55,250 bases of DNA, from positions 1-55,250 of the forward strand of contig CAIRTW010000175.1 of assembly GCA_903881585.1 (NCBI GenBank). Reading direction: 5' to 3'. Each line of letters opens with the position of its first letter. Position 1 is the first letter of the stretch. Positions 43,357 through 52,439 of this stretch are shown piece by piece. The DNA is from an uncultured Bacteroidota bacterium (GTDB lineage: Bacteria; Bacteroidota; Bacteroidia; Chitinophagales; Chitinophagaceae). The notes below the pieces were generated by a model. It searched no databases. It was not told the DNA's origin and saw nothing but the letters and a program-made list of their open reading frames with translations. The position numbers and the translations under genes are program-made.

Positions 43357-44709
43357 TCATTCAATATCCATTCTTATGCGCCATTGCTTGGGCAGATAGT
43401 TGTTGCTGCGGTTTCCCAGCGATTTCACCCACCCCAGCCCTAAGCCCCTATACTTCACAATTTGCCATCCCTTAGGCAGATCTGCAATTCCCATTTCCTC
43501 TCTTTTCAGGAACCGGAGCGCCTGCTCCCGGTCGGCTTCAATGCACGGCACGCCGGGGTTGGCATCTATGCTTAGAGCTACTTCATGTTCCGGCAACCAC
43601 TCTTTTGCAGCAGGCATGCCTAGTTTCAGCCCCGTTTTCCTCATGTAAACTGCCTTCTTTAATATTTGCAGGTCTGCCTCATGCTGCGGCAACAGGGCGC
43701 TGTAGTTTTCTTTATCCGCTTGTATAAAAACAGCATCGCCACTATTTAGCAAGTACCCTGCCTGCTGCTGTATCTTTTTATCATGTGCTGTCTTAAATCT
43801 TTCCGGGCGCAAGCTATCTGCATCATCATTTTTCTGCACTGCCGCTATAAAAAAGCCTTCTCCCCTCACCTTGTCCGGAAAGAACCGGTAGCCCGTCATT
43901 CCCTTTGCCGTACTCGTGGTTACAATACCCCACTCCTCTTTTACTTCTACAGCAATTGGCGACACATCATATTCCCCTGCCAGCCAATCCAGTATCTCCT
44001 CATCTTCCTCCGGTGAATAAGAACAGGTAGCATAAACTAATACTCCACCCTGCTTCAGCGCCGGCCAAACATCTGCCAGTATGCGTTGCTGCCGCTCGCC
44101 GCACATTTGCACATTGGCTTCGCTCCATTCATTCAGCGCACGCGGATCTTTGCGCCACAGGCCAGAACCACTGCATGGCGCATCCACAACAATAATATCA
44201 AAATAGCCGTGGAGCCGTCCCAGGTCGCGCGGATCGTTGCTCGTTACCCAGGTATTCATATGCCCCCAGCGGGTCATATTCTCATCAAGTATAGACGCAC
44301 GGGTGCGTATTACTTCATTTGATATAAGCAGGCTCTCCTTATCCAACATAGATGCGATCAGTGTACTCTTCCCACCAGGAGCAGCACATAGATCCAGCAC
44401 ACGCAGACCTTTTCTCTCCGCTAAAATATCCCTGAGCATATGCGCCAAAAACATAGACGAAGCCTCCTGCACATAATAAGCCCCCGCATGATAAGAGGGG
44501 TCAAGCGTAAAAACGGGTCGCTCATTAAGATATACCCCACTGCCGCACCACGCTACTTTTTCATTCGCGGTAAAAAGACCTATATCCTTAGCCGGATTTA
44601 TGCGAACGGATACAGGTGGCGCCAGCTTATGCGCAGTCAGGAAAGCTGCTTCGTCAAAGCCCTTTACGGCCTGTAGGTCGCCTAATAGTGATGAAGGTAT
44701 ATCTGTCAT
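43357..44709 (-). CDS. RsmB/RsmF-like rRNA cytosine-C5 methyltransferase
   Basis: A 450-residue protein. The SAM-dependent methyltransferase domain (about 60-300) includes VLDLCAAPGGKSTLIASML, the catalytic TCS block YATCSYSPEEDEEILDWL and the DAPCSGSGLWRKDPRAL block with the second cysteine. The C-terminal half with WLPEHEVALSIDANPGV and GWQIVKYRGLGLGWVKSLGNR resembles the PUA-like domain of RsmF. It would methylate cytosine in 16S rRNA. It is the third gene of a minus-strand set with no visible promoter box. The gap to the LysM gene is 98 bp. Confidence 0.92.
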   Translation of the reverse strand: MTDIPSSLLGDLQAVKGFDEAAFLTAHKLAPPVSVRINPAKDIGLFTANEKVAWCGSGVYLNERPVFTLDPSYHAGAYYVQEASSMFLAHMLRDILAERKGLRVLDLCAAPGGKSTLIASMLDKESLLISNEVIRTRASILDENMTRWGHMNTWVTSNDPRDLGRLHGYFDIIVVDAPCSGSGLWRKDPRALNEWSEANVQMCGERQQRILADVWPALKQGGVLVYATCSYSPEEDEEILDWLAGEYDVSPIAVEVKEEWGIVTTSTAKGMTGYRFFPDKVRGEGFFIAAVQKNDDADSLRPERFKTAHDKKIQQQAGYLLNSGDAVFIQADKENYSALLPQHEADLQILKKAVYMRKTGLKLGMPAAKEWLPEHEVALSIDANPGVPCIEADREQALRFLKREEMGIADLPKGWQIVKYRGLGLGWVKSLGNRSNNYLPKQWRIRMDIE

Positions 44710-44717
44710 GGTTAGTA

Positions 44718-44865
44718 ATCAATTTGAAAATGACAAACGCGAGTGCGTAACACCTCCCCTCCTGTTTTTAGGAGGGGACGACCGTCGCTGGCGACGGTCT
44801 GGGGTGGTTGGCTCGCGCTCGGCACTCGGCTCATTCGCGTAATCTTGTCAAGTTGATTCAATCGC
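44718..44865. repeat. hairpin-rich interspersed element with imperfect terminal inverted repeats
   Basis: A perfect 8-bp hairpin (CCCCTCCT/AGGAGGGG, 44756-44777) and a 9-bp hairpin (GACCGTCGC/GCGACGGTC, 44780-44799) lie next to each other. AATCAA...TGACAA...GCGA blocks near 44718-44748 recur inverted near 44831-44863. This is a small MITE- or repeat-like element in the purB-rsm intergenic space. It may also act as an RNA structure; no T-run follows. Confidence 0.5.
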
Positions 44866-44921
44866 ATACATACAGCGCTGGCAGCCTCACCCAACAAGAA
44901 GATGTTGACCAAACCTTAAAA

Positions 44922-46271
44922 TCAATACTCAAAATCCACACCCGTATAATTATGCGGTGTTATCGCCTTCAGCTCCTTCTTCACTTTCGCGTTCACCTTC
45001 AGCGTATCTACAAACTCATGAATATCCTGCTTAGTAATGCTGGCCTTGCCGCGCGTCAAAGCCTTTAATGCCTCATAAGGCTGAGGATAATTCTCACGCC
45101 TCAGCACCGTTTGTATCGCCTCTGCCACTACAGCCCAGTTTCGCTCCAGGTCGTCTTTCATCTTGTCCTGGTTCAGCACCAGCTTGCCTATTCCCTTCTC
45201 CAGGGAGCGCAAAGCAAGAAAGCTGTGGCTCATCGGCACACCTATATTTCGTAATACCGTGCTATCCGTAAGGTCGCGCTGCAGGCGGCTTACGGGCAGC
45301 TTAGCACTCAGGTGTTCGTATAGCGCATTGGCTATGCCCAGGTTGCCCTCTGCATTTTCAAAATCTATCGGGTTCACTTTATGTGGCATTGCACTGCTGC
45401 CCACTTCACCTGCCTTCACCTTCTGCCGGAAATACTCCATAGATACATACTGCCACACATCACGGCAGAAATCTATGAGTATAGTATTGATCCGCTTCAA
45501 TGCATCAAACTGCGCGGCCAGGTTGTCATAGTGTTCTATCTGAGTGGTGTACTGCATCCGCTCCAGCCCCAGCTTCTTTTCCACAAAGTCATTGCCAAAC
45601 TGCACCCAGTCTATATTTCCAAAAGCCACATGATGCGCATTGAAATTGCCCGTAGCCCCGCCAAACTTAGCAGCGAAAGGTATATTCAGCAACTGGTCTA
45701 TCTGTCCCTCCAGCCTTTCTACAAACACCATTATTTCCTTACCCAGCATAGTTGGCGATGCCGGCTGCCCATGTGTGCGGGCCAGCATGGGCACATTCTT
45801 CCACTCCTGTGCCATGTGGTACAGCGCCAGGTGCGTGTTCAGCAACAGGGGCAGGTATTGCTCCTCCAGGGCATCTTTCCACAACATAGGTATAGAAGTG
45901 TTGTTAATGTCCTGCGAAGTAAGCCCGAAGTGTATCCACTCCACGCTATCCCCTGCACCAAGTGCAGTGAGCTTATCTTTCAGAAAGTATTCTACAGCCT
46001 TTACATCATGATTTGTAGTACGCTCTGTCTCTTTGATCTTCAGGGCATCAGCCTCTGTAAAATCCTCATAGATGGCGCGTAGCTTCGCGGGCTTCACCTT
46101 CACAGGCAGCTTTATCACTTTCTTCTCCGCCAGGAAAAGGAAATATTCCACCTCCACCTTCACACGGTAACGTATCAGTCCGTATTCTGAAAAATAGGGG
46201 GCGAGTGCAGCGAGTTGCGAGCGGTAGCGCCCGTCTATGGGGCTTATGGCAGTGAGTGCGGTTAATTCCAT
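44922..46271 (-). CDS. purB: adenylosuccinate lyase
   Basis: A 449-residue enzyme that cleaves SAICAR and adenylosuccinate in purine synthesis. It shows TAISPIDGRYRSQLAALAPYFSEYGLIRYRVKVEVEYF at the N-terminus, HFGLTSQDINNTS (the substrate-binding lid), TMLGKEIMVFVERL and the fumarase/aspartase-superfamily signature SSAMPHKVNPIDFENAEGN. The length is normal. The -7 box TATCTTTG ends 4 nt before the ATG, so the mRNA is probably leaderless. It sits in the gap after the serine hydrolase gene. Confidence 0.96.
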   Translation of the reverse strand: MELTALTAISPIDGRYRSQLAALAPYFSEYGLIRYRVKVEVEYFLFLAEKKVIKLPVKVKPAKLRAIYEDFTEADALKIKETERTTNHDVKAVEYFLKDKLTALGAGDSVEWIHFGLTSQDINNTSIPMLWKDALEEQYLPLLLNTHLALYHMAQEWKNVPMLARTHGQPASPTMLGKEIMVFVERLEGQIDQLLNIPFAAKFGGATGNFNAHHVAFGNIDWVQFGNDFVEKKLGLERMQYTTQIEHYDNLAAQFDALKRINTILIDFCRDVWQYVSMEYFRQKVKAGEVGSSAMPHKVNPIDFENAEGNLGIANALYEHLSAKLPVSRLQRDLTDSTVLRNIGVPMSHSFLALRSLEKGIGKLVLNQDKMKDDLERNWAVVAEAIQTVLRRENYPQPYEALKALTRGKASITKQDIHEFVDTLKVNAKVKKELKAITPHNYTGVDFEY

Positions 46272-46275
46272 GCCG

Positions 46276-46283
46276 CAAAGATA
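46276..46283 (-). promoter_or_regulatory. -7 promoter box of purB, 4 nt from the start codon
   Basis: TATCTTTG, then CGGC, then ATG. This matches the pattern at nadD and at 28363 exactly. Confidence 0.65.
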
Positions 46284-46303
46284 TAATAAAGCGGAAACCT
46301 TCC

Positions 46304-47377
46304 TTATTTGATATACTGCCTTTTCATTTCTTCATACATTATATCCAACCCTTCGGCTGCGGCATTGGTCTGTGCGTTCGAGAACAAGATAAATGCACGG
46401 TCTGCATCCGGATATACATATACACTGGTAAGAAAACTTCCGGGATTGCCTGTATTATGGGAGAAGGTACGCCCCTGCGCATCCGTGTCGTAAAACCAAC
46501 CAACGGAAAATCGTGTAAGCCCGAAATGAAGGAAACGAAACTCATCTTTTGTTAACAACTCTGATTTTCCTGCAAGGCCTTGCAGCTGCAACTGAATGAA
46601 TTTTACATAATCCGGCAAGTTCACGCATATGTTCCCTGCGGGTAGCAGCCAGTTTAGCTTATAATCATCTCCCGGTGGCTCTGGCTCCATATTTCCGCTA
46701 TGCCCCCATGGTTGCATGGCACTTACCGTATTAGGCTGGCCAAACCTGAAATCAATCCCGAGCCTGCTACCCAGGTCTGCGGCTAACTGCTTATAGCTTT
46801 TACCCGATGCCTTCTCCAGCATCAGCGCAGCTGCTACATACCCAAGGTTGGAAAAATGAACGTCACTATTCCTGGCAACCGGTTTATGCTTGAAAAACCA
46901 TTTCGCAAACTGGTATCGCTGCTCATCTTCGCTGCCACTGAATTGCCTTTTTACAGGAGTATCGTCGGTATAGGTGTACGGAAAAAGACGGGCCCGAAAG
47001 CTCAGCAGGTTCATTAAGGTCAGTTCTTGATATTCTTTCCTGCTCCCTGCTTTTAGTTCAGGAAACAAATCAAAAAATCGGGTATCCCATTTTATTTTGC
47101 CTTCTTTCACAAGCAGCGCTGCAATAAATCCAGTGATTGCCTTTGTATTAGAGCCTATGCGGAACAGGTCCCTTTTTTCAGCTGCAATATTGGTGCCCCA
47201 TTTCTTGATCCCCGCTACATCCAGCGCTAATACACTATCGGATGAAATAACCGCATAGCCAAGCTCAGGTATCTTGTGCGCCTGCCTTATACTGTCGGCA
47301 AAGGATTTCACCCCCTGGCCATCTACAGAAACAGCGCTGCCAATTAATAATAAAAGAGTCGTAATTATATTTTTCAT
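46304..47377 (-). CDS. beta-lactamase-family serine hydrolase with an atypical active site
   Basis: A 357-residue secreted protein with a signal peptide (MKNIITTLLLLIGSAVSVDG). The class C/esterase-type motif SNTK (about 76-79) is in FRIGSNTKAITGFIAALLV. The second motif, normally YSN, reads HFSN (about 174-177), so the general-base tyrosine is phenylalanine. The conserved LLSHxxGL block reads LLSFRARLF. The third motif is HNTG (about 307-310). It could have altered or no catalysis. It is the last gene of a packed operon: its ATG directly follows the stop of the lactonase gene (TAAATG). Confidence 0.85.
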   Translation of the reverse strand: MKNIITTLLLLIGSAVSVDGQGVKSFADSIRQAHKIPELGYAVISSDSVLALDVAGIKKWGTNIAAEKRDLFRIGSNTKAITGFIAALLVKEGKIKWDTRFFDLFPELKAGSRKEYQELTLMNLLSFRARLFPYTYTDDTPVKRQFSGSEDEQRYQFAKWFFKHKPVARNSDVHFSNLGYVAAALMLEKASGKSYKQLAADLGSRLGIDFRFGQPNTVSAMQPWGHSGNMEPEPPGDDYKLNWLLPAGNICVNLPDYVKFIQLQLQGLAGKSELLTKDEFRFLHFGLTRFSVGWFYDTDAQGRTFSHNTGNPGSFLTSVYVYPDADRAFILFSNAQTNAAAEGLDIMYEEMKRQYIK

Positions 47378-48526
47378 TTATCCCTCATAACTTTTAATTT
47401 GTAAACAAGAAGCTCCGGGTATCTTTATCTGCACACCGGTATTCGTAAGCAGGCCCGTCTTTTTATTCCTTCTGAACACAACAACATTGCCGCTTATCTG
47501 GTTGGCAATTAACAGAAAGTGCCCCGTCGGATCAATCGTAAAATTCCGGGGATGGTCGCCAAGTGTTGACTGATAACCGACATGTTTTAGCAGTCCGGTT
47601 TGCTGATCAATAGAAAAAATAGCCAGGTTATTCTCGTCTGCCCGGTTCGACGCATAAAGGAACCGGCCGTCCGGCGAAATATGAATGTCTGCGCTGTTAA
47701 AATTATCCTTACGCTTCTTGCTATGCGCAGCAATTCTTTGGATGCTATCAAGTCTGTCATTGCTATATTTGTAAGCAGTAACATAGCCCGCCATTTCCTC
47801 AATGCAATAAGCGAATCTTTCATTCGGGTGGAATACGAAATGCCTCGGCCCGCTTCCCGGAACTGACCCGGTATTGGAGTACTCCGATATTGGTTTCGGT
47901 TTATTAGGATCGAAGGAATAACACCTTATTTTATCGGCCCCCAGGTCTGGAAAAAAGAGAAAATCCTGCGCTGGTGAAAATACGGCCGAATGAATATGAG
48001 CGCTTGCCTGCCGTTCTTTATTCACACTGCCTTCTGAAAAACGCAACACTTGGCTCGCCGGCTCTATACTAACATTGCTATCCAGTGGATACACCGATAT
48101 TCCCGCCTCTGTATAATTTGCATTGATAAGCCACTTACCCTTACTATCTACCACATCATAAACAGGGTTCTCACCACTGCTTGGCTGCCTGTTAATAAAA
48201 GACAATGTACCATCCTTACTGTCAAACTTAAAGCTGCTTACACCGCCGGCATCTTTTGTTTGCGTCTCTGTGCAGGCATACACATATTGCCCATTGGGCG
48301 AAATAGTTAAATAAGAAGGATTGGCAACATCATGAGTGCTAAACGTTCTTTTCAACCTTCCGGTTACCGTATCAAATTTATAAACGTATATCCCTTCCTT
48401 TTGATTGCTGAAATTGTATGACCCGATAAATAAGTAGTAACCCTGCGCCCAAACAAGGCGAGGGAAAAATAAAGAAATAATAAGGATAGGGATCAGACTG
48501 CCCCGCTTTAAACTGCGTTTACTCAT
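47378..48526 (-). CDS. secreted lactonase-family beta-propeller protein
   Basis: A 382-residue protein with a signal peptide (ISLFFPRLVWAQ). The sequence runs through repeated blades (YVYKFDTVTGRLKRTF, PSYLTISPNGQYVYACTETQ, FVFHPNERFAYCIEEMAGYVTAYKY, IHISPDGRFLYASNRADENNLAIF), the signature of the 6-phosphogluconolactonase-like (YkgB) propeller. Relatives hydrolyse sugar lactones; the signal peptide suggests periplasmic or exported action. It overlaps the acyltransferase gene by 4 bp (ATGA) and abuts the hydrolase gene, so all three are one operon. Confidence 0.9.
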   Translation of the reverse strand: MSKRSLKRGSLIPILIISLFFPRLVWAQGYYLFIGSYNFSNQKEGIYVYKFDTVTGRLKRTFSTHDVANPSYLTISPNGQYVYACTETQTKDAGGVSSFKFDSKDGTLSFINRQPSSGENPVYDVVDSKGKWLINANYTEAGISVYPLDSNVSIEPASQVLRFSEGSVNKERQASAHIHSAVFSPAQDFLFFPDLGADKIRCYSFDPNKPKPISEYSNTGSVPGSGPRHFVFHPNERFAYCIEEMAGYVTAYKYSNDRLDSIQRIAAHSKKRKDNFNSADIHISPDGRFLYASNRADENNLAIFSIDQQTGLLKHVGYQSTLGDHPRNFTIDPTGHFLLIANQISGNVVVFRRNKKTGLLTNTGVQIKIPGASCLQIKSYEG

Positions 48527-49659
48527 GACTCGGATTGCGTTATTTTCTTTCTCAATCTCATAAATGGTTTCTCAATGATCAGGTTTAGCAACACCGCACC
48601 TGCAACAGAATTGGCTATGCAAATCAACAGCATCGCATTTCCATCTACAGCTATCCCCAGCCGCGCAGATTGCCCCTGTGTTAGATGTATTATCCCTTTA
48701 TGCACCAGGTATATAGCAAACGACCAAGCAGCAATTTTCTCCGTAAGCACCGACTTGAATTTATACAAAAAACAGGTGGGGCTTATTGCTGCTATTACCA
48801 AAACACCATACCCTATGGATACCAACGGAAACCCAAAAACTGATGCCTGATAAGTATGCGTCTCCCAATACAGGAAATAGCCCCCCGATAAGATCAGCAC
48901 GCTCAGTAGCACAAGCATATTCCCGTGCCGGGCAATACGGCCCATTACTGCCGGGCAAAACTGGAATAATGCCGCAATGGTAACTCCGGCCAATATCCCA
49001 TCCAGCCTACCCCACGTAGGATAGTATATCCATTTATACCACGCTGCCAGAAAATCATCTGGGCCCAATAACGGCGCTACAAATCGGTTCCAGCAATATA
49101 TCCTTATCGCAAACCCAAAAACAAACAGCCCAGCCAGCAACAACGCACCCTTTCTCCCTGCATTGAAATATATTAATCCAATAAGCGTAAGCGGTAGCAA
49201 TAAGTAAAATTGCTCTTCTATACACAGCGACCACGCATGTGAAAAAGTGCGCGTGCTTCTTATGTCAAGCCCCAGATTTTGAGTGAAGGTTAAGAACTTC
49301 CACAACGGCGGCAACGCCTCCCACTCCCTGAAGTATGGGACGCAAAAATAAATGGTCACTACCGCTGCGTACGCAGGAATTATCCTAAAGAAGCGCCGGA
49401 TAAAAAAATCTTTAAAACTTATCTTGTCGCCTTTGGCTATTTTCAGGAAGAGCTGCGATGAGATCAGGTAACCACTCAGCACAAAGAACAGATCAACCCC
49501 TGTCCACCCAAACCTTCCCGCAGGAACTACCCATTGCGGATGCTCAAAAAGCCGGTAATGAACCAGCAGCACCAAACCTATAGCCAATGCCCGCAAATGG
49601 TCTAAGCCCGCAAGTTTTTGATGACCGGAAATTATGGAGGGACCTACAGGCTTGGGCAT
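48523..49659 (-). CDS. membrane acyltransferase (acyltransferase 3, OafA/YrhL type)
   Basis: A 378-residue polytopic inner-membrane enzyme with about ten helices. The N-terminal motif block LDHLRALAIGLVLLVHYRLFEHPQWVVPAGRFGWTGVDLFFVLSGYLISSQLF contains the catalytic-type His-Tyr and the RxGxxGVDxFFVLSGFL hallmark. Further blocks are RFFRIIPAYAAVV and TFSHAWSLCIEEQFYLLLPL. It would transfer an acetyl or other acyl group to an envelope glycan. It is the first gene of a three-gene operon; the box TAGCTTTG lies 7 nt before its ATG. Confidence 0.92.
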   Translation of the reverse strand: MPKPVGPSIISGHQKLAGLDHLRALAIGLVLLVHYRLFEHPQWVVPAGRFGWTGVDLFFVLSGYLISSQLFLKIAKGDKISFKDFFIRRFFRIIPAYAAVVTIYFCVPYFREWEALPPLWKFLTFTQNLGLDIRSTRTFSHAWSLCIEEQFYLLLPLTLIGLIYFNAGRKGALLLAGLFVFGFAIRIYCWNRFVAPLLGPDDFLAAWYKWIYYPTWGRLDGILAGVTIAALFQFCPAVMGRIARHGNMLVLLSVLILSGGYFLYWETHTYQASVFGFPLVSIGYGVLVIAAISPTCFLYKFKSVLTEKIAAWSFAIYLVHKGIIHLTQGQSARLGIAVDGNAMLLICIANSVAGAVLLNLIIEKPFMRLRKKITQSES

Positions 49660-49666
49660 AGAGCAA

Positions 49667-49674
49667 CAAAGCTA
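49667..49674 (-). promoter_or_regulatory. -7 promoter box of the acyltransferase operon
   Basis: TAGCTTTG, exact TAnnTTTG, with 7 nt to the ATG at 49659, so the leader is very short. No -33 TTG found. Confidence 0.55.
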
Positions 49675-49728
49675 ATTACCTTAATTTGCCGTTGCTCATT
49701 TTTTTTTATTTTCTACCTTTATCAATAA

Positions 49729-50211
49729 GTGACCGCCTCAAAACTCCTCTTCCGCATCAGGGCCATGACCTTGCTTTTTGTGATACTGCTTATGCTGAGC
49801 GGCATCACGGCCTTCCCCGTTTATTCAGAGCTGAAATGGCTGATGGCTGCGCATATATTCAGTATAGATACTGCCATGGGCGCGTGGCTATGGAAGGTAT
49901 GGCTGGGCGTAAAAGAAGTTAACGACAATAACCTGTTCCTTTTCTATGGCTACGACTGGATGGCGTTTGCTCATATTGTGATCGGCATGGCATTCATCGG
50001 CCCGTATCGCGATCCGGTGCGCAATAAATGGGTTATTGAATGGGGCATGCTCGCATGCATCGCCGTAATGCCGCTTGCCCTAATTGCCGGCAACGCGCGC
50101 GAGATCCCCTGGTTTCACATACTCATAGATTGTTGCTTCGGCATCTTTGGCATTATCCCCCTCTATATCGTCCGTAGGTGGATAATTCAGTTAGAACAAC
50201 TGAAATCATAA
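49729..50211 (+). CDS. small integral membrane protein of unknown function
   Basis: A 160-residue protein with about four membrane helices (TLLFVILLMLSGITAFPVY, FAHIVIGMAFIGPY, GMLACIAVMPLALIAG, DCCFGIFGIIPLYIV). The start is GTG at 49729; an ATG at 49765 would remove 12 residues and is possible. I recognise no family; YDWMAFAHIVIGMAF and RNKWVIEWGML recall small membrane proteins common in Bacteroidota genomes. It is transcribed divergently from the acyltransferase operon, the start codons 69 bp apart. A near-consensus box (TACCTTTA) lies just before the GTG. Confidence 0.7.
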   Translation: MTASKLLFRIRAMTLLFVILLMLSGITAFPVYSELKWLMAAHIFSIDTAMGAWLWKVWLGVKEVNDNNLFLFYGYDWMAFAHIVIGMAFIGPYRDPVRNKWVIEWGMLACIAVMPLALIAGNAREIPWFHILIDCCFGIFGIIPLYIVRRWIIQLEQLKS

Positions 50212-50262
50212 ATATCCACACAACAATCCAAATTCCACAAACCCAATTCCAAATTCCACAAT

Positions 50263-52263
50263 TTACTTCACCTGCACCGGCTCCCCTCTCTGCTGCGCAT
50301 TTAGTGCTTGCGATGCGGTATTAATACTCTGCTGCGCTATTATGTAGCTGGGCTTCAGTTTCAGAGACGTCTGCCATTGTTGTATGGCCTGTGGTATTTC
50401 TTTCCTCATGTAGTAGCACACACCCAGGTTGTAGTATATCTCCTCCAGCTTGGGATAGTTGGGATAATACATCCGCACCAGGTCCAGGTTCATCTTTGCG
50501 CTGTCCGGCTCCTCCAGTTTCAGGTAGGCAACAAAACTGTTCATATAGCCCGAAACGAATGTATTGTGCAGCTCCAGTGCTTTTTTATAGTATACCAGGC
50601 CCCGATGTAATTCATCCCTTTTCTTCACAATGTCCTTTTCTGTCTCTGCCTCATTTATCAGCGATGAGGCCACGTTTGCATTTACCAATATACTATTGGG
50701 GGCTTCTTTTATGTCGTGGTTCCATAAAGTCTCGTCATTCTTCCAGTCGGCATTGCGCGTTATGGTTTTAAAACTGCACAGGCCCACTATCAGCAGCATA
50801 GCGCCACCCAGTGCCACCTTGCCGGTCATAGCAGGCTTTATCAGCTCTGCGCCCTTATACAGCAGGTAGGCCAGCACAATACAGAACCCTACGGATGAAT
50901 GAAAAATAAGACGCTCACCCATCGTACCGCCAATGTTGAAGAAGATGTTGCAGATAAGGAACAGGTTAAGCAGGTAAAAACTGATGCCAAAACAAAGTAC
51001 CCGCACCGTTTCCATGCTCATCTTTGGTGCAGGCTCGTCACCCTTTGGCCCAGAACTGAACAGCCGTTTTACCAGCGACAGCAGGAACCCTACCAGCCCG
51101 CAATGAATGATCAGCGACAGCCACACCAGTGGATTAGCGAATGTCTTATACGGTATCGTATTATAAGAATAGTCACCAGACAAATGATCGGGGAATATGA
51201 GCAGTTTCAGATAGTTCAGCGTAGTGCTTATCTGCGTAGCCAGTTTTTCGTTGGCATCAGCGACTTTGGCGTATGGGTTATTTAGAATGTCACTGTCTGA
51301 GTTCGGGCTCATCTGATCCACGATCTGTAGCCTCATAATGATATAGATCACCATCACGCCCAGGAACGGGAGAGAGGCCTTGATACTCTGCGCCAATGAA
51401 TACCGGTTGAACAGAAAAAACGACATAGGCAGCAATACTATCAGCGATATGGCATACTCTTTTGAGAGAAACGCCAGGAAGTAGCTCACCATACCGCACA
51501 CCAACATCCATATTTTCTTATGTTCCTGATACTTGAAGGCCAGAATGAACGTGAGACATATGAACAGCAACGACATGATCTCATCACGGCTTTTCACATT
51601 GGCCACCACTTCGGTATGTATGGGGTGCACGGTAAACAATATAGCTGCCAGCAATGCCAGTATATGATTGTTCTTAAACACCACATAGCGCAAAAAGTAA
51701 AGCAGCGCAATAACACACAGCGTGAACCAGATGACGTTGAAAAAGTGCCGTATGTGCATATCCTCAATGAACCGTTTTTCAAATGGCAGCTTCATATCAT
51801 AACTGAAACCGGGATTTATGCCATTGGGGTTCGTGCGTGCACTGTCCATCCTGTCCTTAGGTATCGCCCCGAAAAACTGCTGCTCTATAGCAAAAGTCAC
51901 TATAGACAATGGCCTGTAACGCCCGCCGCTCAGCTGGTTAGATGAGTTGAACTGTTTGTAGTAGCTATCAAAAGCATCCTTGGAGAGTATATCCCAGATA
52001 CCGCTGAAACCTTCATACACGTATTCATTCTTCACGATCACTATCGTATCATCGAGCGCATATTCGTTCTTCGAGGTGTTTACATACAGCACAAACGCCA
52101 GTATCCCCACTATAGCCGCCTGTACCCTGAACTCATACAGCCACGCGGGTAGCAGCGGGTCTTTCACCTGCGGTTCTGTAGCTACAGCACTAGCGGAGCT
52201 AACCTGCTTCTGCGAAAGGATGGGAGCAGGTTTCTTTATATTGTTATTTACTTTCTTAGCCAT
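50263..52263 (-). CDS. TMTC-like polytopic membrane protein with C-terminal TPR repeats
   Basis: A 666-residue inner-membrane protein. A short polar N-terminus precedes a first helix (AAIVGILAFVLYVNTS), then YALDDTIVIVKNEYVYEGFSGIWDILSKDAFDSYY and YRPLSIVTFAIEQQFFG, typical of the TMTC/DUF1736 GT-C-like region. The HPIHTEVVANVKSRDEIMSLLF block is the family hallmark. About ten helices follow. The last 130 residues hold three TPR units (VYYKKALELHNTFVSGY, EIYYNLGVCYYMRKEIPQAIQQWQTSLKLKPSY). Eukaryotic relatives O-mannosylate cadherins; bacterial members are untested. It may act in protein or envelope glycosylation. A -7 box precedes it. Confidence 0.85.
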   Translation of the reverse strand: MAKKVNNNIKKPAPILSQKQVSSASAVATEPQVKDPLLPAWLYEFRVQAAIVGILAFVLYVNTSKNEYALDDTIVIVKNEYVYEGFSGIWDILSKDAFDSYYKQFNSSNQLSGGRYRPLSIVTFAIEQQFFGAIPKDRMDSARTNPNGINPGFSYDMKLPFEKRFIEDMHIRHFFNVIWFTLCVIALLYFLRYVVFKNNHILALLAAILFTVHPIHTEVVANVKSRDEIMSLLFICLTFILAFKYQEHKKIWMLVCGMVSYFLAFLSKEYAISLIVLLPMSFFLFNRYSLAQSIKASLPFLGVMVIYIIMRLQIVDQMSPNSDSDILNNPYAKVADANEKLATQISTTLNYLKLLIFPDHLSGDYSYNTIPYKTFANPLVWLSLIIHCGLVGFLLSLVKRLFSSGPKGDEPAPKMSMETVRVLCFGISFYLLNLFLICNIFFNIGGTMGERLIFHSSVGFCIVLAYLLYKGAELIKPAMTGKVALGGAMLLIVGLCSFKTITRNADWKNDETLWNHDIKEAPNSILVNANVASSLINEAETEKDIVKKRDELHRGLVYYKKALELHNTFVSGYMNSFVAYLKLEEPDSAKMNLDLVRMYYPNYPKLEEIYYNLGVCYYMRKEIPQAIQQWQTSLKLKPSYIIAQQSINTASQALNAQQRGEPVQVK

Positions 52264-52280
52264 TATTGGTGAGTGAAACT

Positions 52281-52288
52281 CAAATATA
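52281..52288 (-). promoter_or_regulatory. -7 promoter box of the TMTC-like gene
   Basis: TATATTTG, exact TAnnTTTG, with 17 nt to the ATG at 52263. A TTG at 52313-52315 is 24 nt upstream, slightly further than usual. Confidence 0.5.
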
Positions 52289-52439
52289 AGGTAAGTTGGG
52301 AAAATAAAGCAGCAAGGGCGCTATTATCGAAAAACGAACATTAAGCGAGTTAAACTTTCCTACCTTCCCATAGTCAAAGCACTGCAATGTCCTCGTTCTT
52401 TAAAGCTATGGCGCGGGAAATTGAAAACAATACAGATAA

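Noticed and set aside
45381..46082. 233-residue plus-strand open frame
   Set aside because: Antisense to purB, with no domain evidence.
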